The notes under the pieces were generated by a model, which saw nothing but the letters and a program-made list of their open reading frames with translations, made no database searches and was not told the origin of the DNA. This document shows, piece after piece, positions 1 through 64,000 of a stretch of 64,000 bases of DNA. This stretch comes from Odontocerum albicorne (Eukaryota > Arthropoda > Insecta > Trichoptera > Odontoceridae): positions 33,385,491-33,449,490 of the forward strand of contig OX463848.1 of assembly GCA_949825065.1 (NCBI GenBank). Reading direction: 5' to 3'. A program made the position numbers and the translations under genes. Numbering within the stretch: position 1 is the first letter of the stretch; the number at the start of each line of letters is the position of its first letter.

Positions 1-487
1 CTTTAAGTTACTGTATACAGTGGAAACATTGACGACGAAAAAGAAAAGAAGAAATGTCTTCAAGTCCATAGTACTGTATACAGTGGAAACATTGACGACG
101 AGAAAGAAAGAAAGAAATGTGATAGATGCCTTCGAGATGTGGAATTGGAGGCGGATGTTCCGTATTCCATGGACCGCAAGGCGCACCAATCTCTATCGTC
201 CAAGGATTGGAGATTACCGAAATACTTAACATTCAGGAAAATAATCCTCAAATATTTTGGGCATATTGCCAGAAAGAACAAGTCTGGGGAAGTACGGGGA
301 CAGTTGAAGGAAGGCGAGCAGGACGAAGGTGGTCCTATAAAATGGACGGACCAAATAAAGGAGTTGACAAGATGCTCTTTAAGCGCTACATTCAACATGA
401 TCCTGAACCGGAAAGGATGAAGACAAATTGTGCACCTTGTTCCAGACATAGCAGAGAACCACGACGCTCAGCATTGAACACGCGATG
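1..487 (+). mobile_element. 5'-truncated LINE, C-terminal part of reverse transcriptase ORF
   Basis: Reading across two frames gives VIDAFEMWNWRRMFRIPWTA then ILKYFGHIARKNKSG and WTDQIKELT, the conserved tail region of insect non-LTR endonuclease/reverse-transcriptase polyproteins. At least one frameshift separates the two blocks. A 63-bp direct duplication (10-72 and 73-135, imperfect) repeats the segment reading LYTVETLTT. It is a dead fragment. Confidence 0.75.
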
Positions 488-918
488 AAAAAGAAAAAAA
501 AATAGTACTGTTTACGTGAAGTTGAAAAGTATAACTACTAAAATTTCTTCGAAATAACTTTTAGCACGAGTAAATATTTTCTACTCTCGATGGTCGTCCG
601 CTGGTTTATATACAAGTAGTTATTTGATATCGTCTGTTTTCTTATATACTCATAAATATCTATTTCCGTTGATACAATTCGATACCGTTTTTATTTCTTT
701 ATATTTACACTAAAATATCAATGAAATGTGGCATGCTATATATTTTTTATCGCTTTTATTTGCAGAACGTACTTGACGTTATCTCCTACCCAGAAACTCT
801 ATATTATTTAATCAAATAGAAAAACGCCTGTTTAGATTATTCTATTCGCAAGTTACTTTCTTTTTGCTACAATATTTCAAATTGAGTTTTAATAGTTACC
901 AAACAAATATATAAAGTA

Positions 919-1459
919 AAGGGTCTTTCAAATTGAGCGGTTTTTTTAATTCTTAGATAAACACACAGATGGCGTCGCGAACTTGCCTGGGTCTTGTGAC
1001 ATTTGAGAAGTGTAATGTATGACATTTATAAAAATGGAGTCGTATACAATACAACAAAGCGTTCAAATTGTTGAATTATTTTATGTATTGTAATCTCCGG
1101 AAACGGTGATGTCAATTGGCCACCAAGATCATGTGATCTGACACCGTTAGATTATTTTCTCTGGGGTTACGTGAAAAGCCAGATCTATAAGAATGACCCC
1201 CGATCAATTCCCGAGCTGAAGGACGAAATTATTCGCGTTATTGGTGAGTTAGAACCGGAATTATGCCAAAATGTCATCGAAAATGTTGACAAAAGAGTGG
1301 ATATCTGTGGAGCTGCAAGAGGTGGACATTTGGCGAATATTGTTTTTTGTGTTTAAATGTCATACATTATACTCCAATGACCAAAAAAAGTTTTTTGAAT
1401 CAGTGCAAATTATGTGTTTTATTCAAGAATTAAAAAACCGCTCAATTTGAAAAACCCTT
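919..1459 (+). mobile_element. Internally deleted Tc1/mariner-superfamily element (541 bp)
   Basis: Inverted termini (left aagggtctttcaaattgagc, right complementary with one or two changes) are flanked by TA on both sides. The interior keeps the transposase start (ATG 1034, MESYTIQQSVQIVEL) and, after a deletion near 1085-1105, the C-terminal part with DLTPLDYFLWGYVKS, which includes the last catalytic Asp region, ending at the stop at 1354-1356. About two thirds of a normal transposase gene is missing, so it is non-autonomous. Confidence 0.85.
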
Positions 1460-1479
1460 TATATAGTATGTCTCAAATT

Positions 1480-1990
1480 AATGGAAGCGAGAAAGAGATA
1501 GACATAAATGGTTGGATGGAGAAATCCTAATTGAGGAAAAGTGTATGGAATATGTGAGAGCTGTGCCCAGGGATAGAAAAGTGTGGAAATATGTTATCTC
1601 TGTCTACTCCAAAAGGGACGTAGCGTGATGGTAAGTACGAGTATATTTCAATTTGATAAGTCTAAAACCGGCTTCCAGCAGGAATTGGAAGAACTATGCA
1701 CATGTTAAAATGGGGAAGGTTGTGTGATGGATCGACTCCTCTGGGTCTGTGGTAAGAAGCAGTCCATGCGAGACTTGCTGTAGTCCCCAAGAAGCCCGAT
1801 TTCTTGCACTGAAGAGGACTTGATTTGTGGAACACTCATAGATCTCCAAGTATGACATCATTCTGGTTGGAAGTAGTGTAATCCGTTGACATTATAAGAA
1901 GAATTTAGCGAGTGCGATAAGTACATATAGACTGAGTGTTGGTTGAGTCTGAGGTTATGCGAAATAGAGGAAGTGACACGCAACACGCAA
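1480..1990 (+). mobile_element. Two decayed LINE 3' fragments
   Basis: 1490-1625 resembles the 3' end of the LINE copies at 18360-18540 and 36540-36620 (ending in a phrase like tctactccaaaagggac). 1660-1900 resembles 59760-59960 (both contain a cgatttcttgcactgaagaggacttgat-like stretch). Both are frameshifted and 5'-truncated. The matches were seen by eye. Confidence 0.5.
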
Positions 1991-2579
1991 CACTCCCTAT
2001 TGTAAGCTCAGAATGTTTGCGACGTATTTTTTCAAACTTTGTTTGGTTTGTTCAAACACAGTTTTCTTGAATAGATAAAACTTGACAGATAACCAAGTTA
2101 CTGATACTACCAATAGAAATTGAACAGTTTTACTAGTTATTTATTTCTTGCTTTAGTAACATTGATACATTTAATGTATTACATATTGATTTCAGATAAG
2201 ACTACCTATATCACGATTCGTTGCATTTAATCGTGCAGTAACCAACCGACTAGTCTGATTCCCTTATCACGGCTGGGTTAAGTGGTTCGATAATGACCGC
2301 ATGAATCACGCAATATGTTATATTCCTTATCAAAATTTACCGACAGACCGTATTTGCAGACCGAAACCGGTGCTATGGAATTGAATCGTTAACAATTTGT
2401 TTTCCTGAACATTAATACTCAGTAACTTTTTGATATATTTTTCTCGCATTATTGGCTCCGTTTTGAATTTAATTGCCAAACTTAGGTGGGTGCCTTAGGT
2501 GGAAATATAATACTTTATCTACGCGAAGGTGTAAACGGTTTATTTAGGTGGCATTTCGAGGAATGAGATTTTTCTTATT

Positions 2580-3140
2580 TAATTTTATTCAAAATTTAAT
2601 TGGTTCTATCACGCCATGCGTCTTTTGGGGTCGGCAGAGAAGACTGCCTCTATAAACGCACACATCCGTCAATCTCTTCATAGACTCCTGATTCTCATAC
2701 TTCTAACCTTTCTCTTGGTTAAAATTTCTCTAACTATATTCTTCCACTCTTTTTTTCGGTCTACCTTTTCCTCGCTCTTCAGTCATTTCAGACATATGTT
2801 TATATTTTGTTTACGTAACGTAACTCTTTTACAATTCATTTTCTCAATGTCGCCAAACCATTTCAAGATTCCTTCCTTAATTCTACTTCATAACACCCAT
2901 TACTTATAAACCGTTATCTTTTATCTGATCATTTCTTACTCTATCAGACATTGTAATACCATATATTCTACGCAACGCATGTCTTTCTTAAAATCAAACA
3001 TAAATATTAAAATTATTAAAATCAAATAATTATTAAAATCAAACATAAATATTAAAATTATTAAAATCAAATAATTATTAAAATCAAACATAAATACTAT
3101 TGTATAAATTAGTGTTGTATTGTATTTATTGTCTTCTTTC
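2580..3140 (-). mobile_element. LINE 3' fragment with an internal 45-bp repeat
   Basis: On the minus strand the pieces MRCVEYMVLQCLIE, ILKWFGDIEKMN and an RKKEWKN-like block follow in the order of the LINE tail (MRxLRRI, LRWFGH, GRPxKxW) found elsewhere in this window. Stops and frameshifts interrupt it. At 2991-3095 the element is broken by 2.3 copies of an AT-rich 45-bp direct repeat. Confidence 0.6.
2991..3095. repeat. 45-bp tandem repeat, about 2.3 copies
   Basis: The segment starting aaatcaaacataaat recurs at 2991, 3036 and 3081. Because 45 is a multiple of three, a minus-strand frame stays open through it as the repeated peptide FMFDFNNYLILIILI, which is an artefact rather than a gene. 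Confidence 0.9.
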
Positions 3141-4639
3141 ACCAGCCTTTATACCATTTATTTGGAGTTGAGTGTTCTAATCACAAAAAGCTATGTCTTT
3201 TGATTATGGGTTGTCGATTTCTCCTTTATTTTGTCTTTTCTTTTAGCTTTTTATTCTCTTGAGGTGTCGTCTTCTATCGGAGGTTAGTTACTACCATCAT
3301 AGGTCGTTGGTCATACTTATTTAAACAGAGTGGAGTCGTGTGTTGTGGATTTATTTACATACATATTGTTTGAAACTTGACTGTTTAATTTCATTGTTGA
3401 AATAGTGGGTCCTCGAAGAGGATCATATTTGTTTTTTTTTGGGTATACTGGGCTGTTACACCATAACCGTTTAGTTGGTTAATATAGGGCATGACAATTT
3501 TAACTTTGTTGATTGCTGCCAGCAATAACTTAGTTCCAATCGTATCCTATCTACAGCACCAGATCTGTAATAACACCAGATTATATCGTATTAACCCAGA
3601 AAGACGCAACGGTAATGCTATTGGAGCTTCCTTTCAGTAGTTAACGATGCATAGTGGACACGCCATCAGGTACAACATTGATTGAATATCAACACACATA
3701 GTAGTGGTTCCTCTGTGGCAATCCTCAAGCTGAAAAGAGTTTCTTTTGATCTACCGACGTGGGTGCGTAGGCGATTAAGCTATCTCCATACGTCCCATGG
3801 GAGATGATGTACCAGCGGCAGGCACTCCGATAGTTGACTCCACGTCTACGATAGTTGACTCCATGTCTACAACAGGCTTTCAGTTCAAGCTCTTCAAGAA
3901 TCAACATTCTTATTATCCGGAAAGCCTTCGAGAAAAACTTAGTTGAACTATCAACCTCTACCTCTTTTGACATTTAAATTTTCTTGGATTATGTGATCGA
4001 TACATTTTTACTTGCGTTTTAAAAATATACTAAAAACAACGAGATAATAAACACTTTTACTGCAAAATAAATTGGCTACTCAAAATCATTGCCAAGTTAT
4101 TCGGTTGTCGCTTTCTTATCGGCCTCAATCGCCGTAATTATTATAGGCAAGGCCTAGCCATAACGCCGGTATTTAACGCCTTCTGGTATCCACACAGCAT
4201 ACTCAAATAATGATATGTTTTTATTCGCATAGTTTTAAAAAATACAAATCATTACGCCGGCCTAGATAGGTTTTTTAGAATTCTGAGCGCTAAACTACAC
4301 GGTGTCAATATAATTATTGCAATTACTTTTCTTTTTTAGCCAAAATCTGATAACACGTGTTCCTTGCTTAGAACAATTTAATTAGATTTGATTTGGCGTT
4401 TACTGGTCTTGTCGTTGATTGCCTCGTTTAAAAACAAAATTGTGAAAGTGACCACAGCTATTTTATTCCCAAAGAAAGATTGGAGTTTTTAACTTCAATT
4501 AGATGTGTATTAACGATCCAGTTATCTGAAAGTATATATAGTATTTGAACCATTAATTGTCTATGGATTTCAATGGGATGTATATGTGCGTTAAGGATAC
4601 AACTATAGATCCATGTTGCAAAAAATAATGCATGGTTAA

Positions 4640-4800
4640 ATTGGGTGCTTTAAGTGAGATAAATAAAGCAGCGTTACGATGGTTTACGCACGTGAAGAAA
4701 ATGAATGAAGCGAGTATGCAAGTTAAACGTGTGTAAGGCATGTCATGTGTGATAAAGTGGACCGAGTAAAACGTATCTGGATCAAGTAGTTTTTCAAGAA
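4640..4800 (+). mobile_element. Short LINE tail fragment
   Basis: The sequence reads ALRWFTHVKKMNEAS and then a WIK-like end, the same LRWFGHV block seen in the LINE copies at 14350 and 34150. It is too short and decayed to classify further. Confidence 0.5.
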
Positions 4801-6210
4801 GGTAAATTGAGAACTATTGTATTAATAATAAAATATTATCTACCGTGGATGTGATAAATATTAAGGGTGCTCTATAAAAAAACTACTTTTTTTTTAAATG
4901 TATGCGTTTATAATTTTTTTAAAGTAGTCATTAGTTACAATAGCGAGTGTCCTATGTAAGCTAGGTCTCACAATGACGAAGAGTATCATGGATGATGATA
5001 TCTGTGGTCGGAATGCATGGAATGCACCGGTGTTGTCGGGCGACACGGAGGCGACCGACCGGCCGATAGGGCGAATGGATGCAGCCACCACAATGCTTCA
5101 TTATCTCGGTGACCCATGACGTCTCTCAAGACTGACGTCTGGTGAGTTGTTGCTTTTGTACAGGGCTGCCTGGTGTTTCATTCTCGGAGGGATCATGCCT
5201 GCTTTAGGTTGTCTCGTTTGCAAAACTTACATAGAACAACGAAATATTCTGCGCTTCAGCAAATTTGTGTCCCGTCAATTAATCAATGAAAATATTTTTA
5301 TGTATTCATATGTTGGATTGAACTTTAGATAATACATAGCAAATATATATCAAAATAAAAAAAAATTATGTAATATGTCGAAATAATCTACACACAATAT
5401 TGGAACACTACTATCGTGATGACCATAAGGTCTTCGAAGCAAGATAAAAAAATATAATTCGAATTACACGTATGTAGTTTAAAAATGTTTTCATGTAAAA
5501 AAAACTTGAAGTTTATTGCCAAGTAAACCATACTGCTATTCAAACAAATGTAATGCTTAGATCAAATGATTTATGAAGCTATTTTATTTTTCCGCAATCA
5601 TTAAAACATTCCGTGCTGCACTAATACAATCAATATTGTACTTAATAATTCGATTAGTTAGGTTTTGAAAACAACAGTATGTACAGTTCCCGTTTAGATT
5701 AACTGGTAACCCTACCTCGTCAAATCTTTCCGTACATATCAAAATTCAGTTATTTCATTTATTATCTAGGTCATTCACACTCATTAAGAGAGCTGATATT
5801 GTGATTTTATCATACATATTTATTTTCGTCGCAGGTTGTTAAATTTGATATCTGTTACTAAGTTTCGGAACATTTAACGATGGGCCGAAGTATTGTGCCC
5901 GAATTCAAAGTTCCGCCTAAATACCGAATACTTATATCTAACCTTAATATTTCGTTATTTGTATCAGAGTCGGACCTCATACGCTCCAAACCTTCAAAAG
6001 AGGTGATAACATCACGTGAATGAATCCCTTATTTAAGGAGGTTGCAACAAAGTTCTACGAAATTCAACTTTACGTACTAATTTCTTAAGTAAAATAAATA
6101 CCTACTCATAGTTTACGTTTGATATTTAGTGTTAAGGATATAATTATTTGTCTGACTATCGATAAGACCATTTTCTCAACGTATTCAATTAATTTATTTT
6201 ACGAATAATA

Positions 6211-7006
6211 CCGTATTAGCGCGAATATAACGCGGCGTCGAATATAACGCGACCTTTATATTTGGAGCAGGAATGAAAGGAAAAATTCAAATATAAAACA
6301 AAAATTAATTAGGTAAATTGTATAATATAATATTATAAAAATATGTTTTTTTATTCAGACATGTTTGAATAATCATCAGTGTCGCTTGTATGATTACTAC
6401 TCGATGCATCATTTATGGCATCTTCCTCTTCCCATAAAATGTCATACTCACTTCCATCCAAATTGTTAGAAATGCAACATTTCTTAAAACCTTTTTCAAT
6501 GGACCTGTCACTAATCTTCTGCCAGGCGGTCATGGAATTTATGGTTTCTTTATTTTCCCTGTAGGGGTCAGAGGATGATTTCCAGCTAAGAGCCAATTGC
6601 TGTATTCCTTTCGTAAATTGTCTTTGAATGGTTTATTGACAGATACATCTAAAACTTGCAACTGTGAAGTCATTCCTCCTGGAATCATCACCATATCAGT
6701 GTTCAAAGATTCAATTTTTGTCTTCGCTTTAGTTGTCAGGTGACCTCGAAATGCATCAAGCACAAGCATGGCGCGAGGTTTTCTTAATGCTCCAGGACGC
6801 TGTCCCCATACAACATTTAACCAGTCCAATACCAGATCCTCCGTCATCCACCTCTTTTCTTGAACACGAACAATTAATCCAGGCGGCATCTTTTCTTTTG
6901 GCATAGCGCTCATTGGACACGGCCTAAACCCCGAATATAACGCGAATGTTATTTTTGGAAAAATATTTTGAGTAAAAAATATCGCGTTATATTCGGGATA
7001 ATACGG
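6211..7006 (-). mobile_element. Pogo/Tigger-like DNA transposon remnant (796 bp)
   Basis: TIRs beginning ccgtattagcgcgaatataa (left) and the complement on the right are flanked by TA. The minus strand encodes EKRWMTEDLVLDWLNVVWG, RKPRAMLVLDAFRGHLT and GMTSQLQVLDVSVNKPFKDN, the DDE_1 core typical of pogo/Tigger/jerky-type transposases, with the second and third catalytic acidic positions in LDAFRGH and LDVSVN. The N-terminal CENP-B-like DNA-binding domains and the first catalytic region are missing. A second frame (6351-6596) carries an acidic C-terminal tail, so a frameshift or eroded join lies near 6540-6600. Confidence 0.85.
6351..6913 (-). pseudogene. Truncated pogo-like transposase
   Basis: Two overlapping minus-strand frames (6539-6913 and 6351-6596) together give the second half of a DDE_1 transposase. 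The change of frame in the overlap, the missing N-terminal half and the short element length make it non-functional. It lies wholly within the TIR-bounded element. Confidence 0.75.
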
Positions 7007-8099
7007 TAATATATTTTTAGACTTACATTCTATGTTTTTCTTTTCCCTTCATCCGTATACTAAAGAAATCTATAATAAAGTAAATCAGAGTTGTAGGCTT
7101 AAGCTCATTTCAGCCCTGTCCCATTTGTAGCTTCAAATATCTGAATTTTGTTTCCTCCACCTGTCTAAGATCAGATTTGTTGCCAATCTATGTGAAATTT
7201 CTTATTTATTTATTTCATCATTTATTTAAAAACTTCATTGTACAATTTGACGGGTTTATTGCCAAAGAAAAAATCTTTTTCAATCAACCAGATTTTTTAA
7301 CAACTTTGTTTCCAGTATTGGGTGAAAGTTATATGAAGATGGTATCTCTCTCCCTTCCTCCTTCTCTCTCAGAATATCTTATAGTACTGTACTGACCCTT
7401 CTTCTTTTAATGATAATGTCGATGTGATAGATAAAGTAAGGTAAATGAGAATCATGCTACTATTGATCTGACGATACTTTGAAATTCAATTAAATATTTT
7501 CGTACCGTGGTTGACTGAGAGTAACTGAAACTTCCGATATACTGTACTCGTATTTATTATCTCATAAAATTAAAATGGTAATTATCATTATTGACCAACG
7601 TTGAGGGGTGATATATATGAAAAATAAATTCCGCTGGTGATCGAACGTCCCGAGAGGACTGTCAAACAAATCGGCCATCCTTAAGTATTGTTTCCAAGTG
7701 CCATAAAAATATCGGACCTATCGTGTTGTTTCCGTGTGGGCGAGATTGTTCCGCGTCCACAGCGCTGACCTTTTGTATCCATCAAGTCATGTTACGGGCT
7801 ACTTGGAACGATCCTTTATTGGTTGTAATAATATCTGTCGTTGGTCGCCTAACGATAAAATCACGACTTTATGTAACATAATGTAATCGCGTCCGAATTA
7901 GGACCACTCCCCCCTCACGCACTCCAGCATCCCGTTCTAATTGATTGACGATACTATCGACCCACTTGTTCTCGATCTGAGATGTTGACTGATGATTACT
8001 TCACCAAAAAAGTATGACATAAGTTTTGATAGTTCAATCGGGTATGAGAATAGTTTTACAAACGATTTTTTTATTATGATCATCACATTATTCTACTTA

Positions 8100-8610
8100 G
8101 CTTGTTCTTCTTCCTGGCAGTGTCCCAACTCATTGCCTAGGTAGGCTGTTGGGGTCGGCTCTTCTCGTTCTCGGGCTGTATATTCTTCGGTTCTGGGTGT
8201 CTCTTTCATCTAGGCCGTTTCTCTGCAGGATTTTGGAGCATTGAGTCATCCAGGAGTTCTTTGGTCTTCCTCTGGACGTCTGTCGAGGAAGATCCACAGA
8301 CATTGCCTGATTTACAGTATGGTCTGGTGGTCTCCGTCTTATGTGACCGTACCATCTCAGCTGTCGCTCTTCCCGCTTACTATTTATGTCAGTGATCCCC
8401 AGGCTACCACGAATGCGTGAGCTCTTAATTTTATCTTTCAGTGATACTCCTGCCGACCACCTAAGCATTCGCATTTCTGCTGTTTCATGTTGCCTAGAGT
8501 AGGAGCTGTACCATACATAGTCCAGAATTTTGAGCCATACATAATTGCGGGTCTAACGATAATCTGGTATACCTTTCCTTTAAGTTTTATAGGCATTCTA
8601 CTTAGCTTGC
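8100..8610 (-). mobile_element. LINE 3' end with reverse-transcriptase C-terminus
   Basis: A 114-codon minus-strand frame (8130-8474) reads MRMLRWSAGVSLKDKI, LRWYGHIRRRPPDH and SRGRPKNSWM, the C-terminal tail of non-LTR reverse transcriptases. Upstream, in another frame, is GKVYQIIVRPAIMYGS, so one frameshift separates them. The last ~100 bp are the apparent source of the 114-bp minisatellite unit at 54877-55560. Confidence 0.8.
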
Positions 8611-8814
8611 TGGGATTACTTTATTTTCCTCCTTAGATATATAATAGGAAAACGGGACTGAAGATAAAAAAACTTGAACGCATTTAATATTCAGTGTACG
8701 ATGTCCAGTTATATCATATTTGAGAACGGGTCCATTCCATGGTAAATCATCACAATTCAAACCAAAATTCTACTTAATTCAATTATATTTTCTTGATTTT
8801 CGATTTCAAGTTTG

Positions 8815-8995
8815 TTTGTTTTTTTTTTTTTTTTTTTTACCTGGCGAGTTTATTGCCATGTGACAATCTCTTCCAACCAACCAGAAAGATGTTTTTATAG
8901 TCCCTAAGTGTTACCAAGACTGGAATCCTATTTAAAAAAATCTGGGTTCCAGCGGGGATCGAACCCGCAACCTCCGGATCGGCAGACTAGTGTCT
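8815..8995 (-). mobile_element. tRNA-derived SINE
   Basis: Reading the minus strand, a promoter-like box GGTTCGATCCCCGCTGG is followed by a TTTAAATAGGATTCCAG-like body and an end near GGCAATAAACTCGCC next to a long homopolymer (20 or more T on the plus strand). The same body recurs at 15691, 17112, 35885, 40275 and 44430. Confidence 0.7.
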
Positions 8996-9453
8996 TATAT
9001 GTTTTTAATAGAAAAAAAGCGAAAATCCGCAAGTTTTGGTAAAACATGTTGGCTAATATTTCCTGAATGGTATATGATCGATGGAATCATTTTAAAAACT
9101 TTAAAATGATCCTATTTATTATATATAAAATTCAGGAAATATCAGCCATTGTGTATTTCCAAAACGCGCATTTTTTGCATATTTTAAAAAATTTATCAAC
9201 TATTAACTATTCGCCATAAAAATAAGTATGTTTTCGTTGTGGCCAATAGCTAGAAATGTAAACCAAAAATCAAGAAAACCTTAATGATAGGTAAAGTGGA
9301 AAGTGAGCATTGAATTGACATGGAATAGCTCGCGCATTAATGTGTGATGGTGTATGTATGATGGTATGTAATTGTAGACTTTTTGTTTAGATATTTTTTG
9401 ACGGTTTTTTTTCATTATTGACTTTATGTAATATATTTTTTCTTTCCCCGCAG

Positions 9454-62675
<53,222 letters not shown>

Positions 62676-63767
62676 GTAATTTTTTTGATCCACTTACTCG
62701 CTGTCGGCTTAACCTGCAAATATGGAGCAAGTGTAGACCACAATCTTTCTTCACCAGATTATGTACAAGAGAAAGATCTATGATGCGCTCCACCAACCAT
62801 AGAAAGCATGCCCTGAAAAAAAATATACTAATTAGTGAAATAGGTGAGCTTGTTTTTCACCACACACTTTCTCAAATCTTGAAATCAAATTTGTCACAGC
62901 TACCCTTATTTTCTGTTTCACATTTAGTTTAGAGCAATATTTGGTTTTTCCAATCATAATCTTTTCCTCTACTGACAAAGTCAAAATGGGTCTTGAATCC
63001 ATGTTAACTTCTCCATATTTTCTTGGAATATTTTTGAGAATTGAATTAAGATTTTCTGGAATTATTAAAATTTTCAAATATCCCACTGTGCCCCGTGATG
63101 CCGAGGTGCATACTCTTAAAAGATAGATGGAGAGAAGTTATGAAAAGTTACCAGATATTATTATTTAGGAAAAAGGAATATATGTCACTCCTGATGTGTG
63201 CTCTTCAAATTTGTGTTAAGCAGTCAAATGTTTTTGATGACAAAATGTATAGAGAGCATTCTGATCTTAGGTAAAGCAAACACCGTGACTTATAAAAGAA
63301 TATTGAAATATTGCATCAAGATAAAGTATTTGTGACATGAATACAACACCCATGTTACTAATCAACAAGGTTCGATTATTTTCGGTGGTTTGTGAACCGG
63401 TTCAATTTAAAGTTTTTTCAATCTGAATTTTTTATTATCCTAGCGCATAGTAGCTGTCTAACATAAAAATATCGAAGCATTTGTGGGGTAATCGTTGTTT
63501 CGAAGTGGCACTACGTAAATTCGTAGATTATTATGGGTCAGATTTCTGTTTAAGTGAAGGACTATTTTATACTTAAAAAGTGTCCTTGAGGAGAGTTTAC
63601 TACAAATAACATTATAAATCAGGCCTGTGTAAATATTTTGACTGAAGGACCACATTGAGAATTTAAATTTAAGAGAGGGCCATCAAATAAAATAAGTTGT
63701 TTATGTAAACAATTTATTACCAAAATAAAAAGAAAATGTGAACATGGAGGCTAGAGGGATAATGAAT
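62676..63767 (+). other. Start of the intron after exon r
   Basis: No further zip exon is visible. The sequence is AT-rich with short open frames on both strands that show no recognised domain. A short phrase at 63625-63690 (caggcctgtgtaaatatttt then gagggccatcaaat) has the look of a hAT or similar repeat edge, but it cannot be assigned. Confidence 0.7.
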
Positions 63768-63986
63768 TATAGTTCGGAAATTCTAGGATGAGTCCTGTGA
63801 CAGCTCACAAATTTGCCCCAATACAACCTTGTAATGATGTTCAGTAATTTTAATCATTTTATTAACTTTAATATAAGCCTCAATTCTAAAAAATAGCAAG
63901 TTATTTAGGTAAATCCATTACATAAGGTTGTATTGGGGCAAATTTGTGAGTTGTCACAGGACTCATCCTAGAATTTCCGAACTATA
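63768..63986. mobile_element. Long-TIR MITE (219 bp)
   Basis: The left arm tatagttcggaaattctagg through gccccaatacaacctt is repeated in inverted form at the right, giving arms of about 68 bp around an AT-rich centre of about 80 bp. Very few mismatches (cagctc versus caactc) are visible. The ends begin TATAG, consistent with a TA target, and no coding sequence is present. Confidence 0.88.
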
Positions 63987-64000
63987 GTGAATATGGTTTA

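Larger units (their letters stand above)
1..9453. other. Upstream flank, probably an intron of zip
   Basis: The first zip exon seen starts mid-protein in phase 0, so this stretch most likely lies inside the preceding intron. It holds LINE pieces, a Tc1-like and a pogo-like remnant and a SINE, listed separately. Within it I see no recognisable gene in 3140-4640, 4800-6210, 7010-8100 or 9000-9453. Short open frames there (for example 3725-3973 minus and 4894-5332) have no recognisable domain. Confidence 0.7.

Noticed and set aside
3725..3973. Minus-strand open frame of 82 codons
   Set aside because: It contains a short internal duplication (gttgactccacgtctac) and no recognised motif, so it is insufficient for a gene call.

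Overview
The window is animal genomic DNA, almost certainly from an insect. It is AT-rich, has long introns with GT-AG splice sites, and is crowded with Tc1/mariner DNA transposons, non-LTR retrotransposon 3' ends, tRNA-derived SINEs, MITEs and minisatellites. The order below the class is not decided by anything I can see. No prokaryotic gene, operon, rRNA gene or CRISPR array is present.

One host gene dominates: the non-muscle myosin II heavy chain (Drosophila zipper, zip), on the + strand. Eighteen constitutive coding exons lie between 9454 and 62675. All are bounded by AG and GT, and their phases chain without a break to give 1456 codons. They start inside the motor domain, just before the P-loop exon, and run through switch I, switch II, the actin-binding region, the reactive-cysteine (SH1) region, two IQ motifs and roughly two thirds of the coiled-coil rod. 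The first ~120 residues and the last ~400 residues (rest of the rod and the tailpiece) lie outside the window. A further 24-nt exon (30493-30516), in phase 0/0 and encoding eight residues, sits in the 17-kb intron at the loop-1 position, where other myosin IIs carry alternatively spliced inserts. It is the most interesting gene-level prediction here.

Layout: 1-9453 is probably an upstream intron, holding LINE fragments, a Tc1-like deletion derivative (919-1459), a pogo-like remnant (6211-7006) and a SINE. 9454-16351 holds the first two exons, separated by an intron full of LINE 3' ends, including an inverted pair. 16352-33378 is a 17-kb intron with a nearly full-length mariner (25070-26356), a 954-bp deleted mariner (26928-27881), a 44-bp minisatellite and the microexon. 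33379-40100 carries the rest of the motor and the lever arm, with a nested inverted-repeat element just upstream of the 430-nt exon. 40870-62675 carries the rod in short exons. The introns between them contain TTAA-flanked MITEs, a 205-bp near-perfect palindrome with a hammerhead-like core, a second 953-bp mariner deletion derivative, and minisatellites with 94-, 114- and 73-bp units.

Most sequence outside the exons is decayed mobile DNA. All three mariner transposase genes are broken, the Tc1-like and pogo-like copies are internally deleted or eroded, and LINE pieces are 5'-truncated and mostly frameshifted. Nothing here looks like an intact autonomous element.
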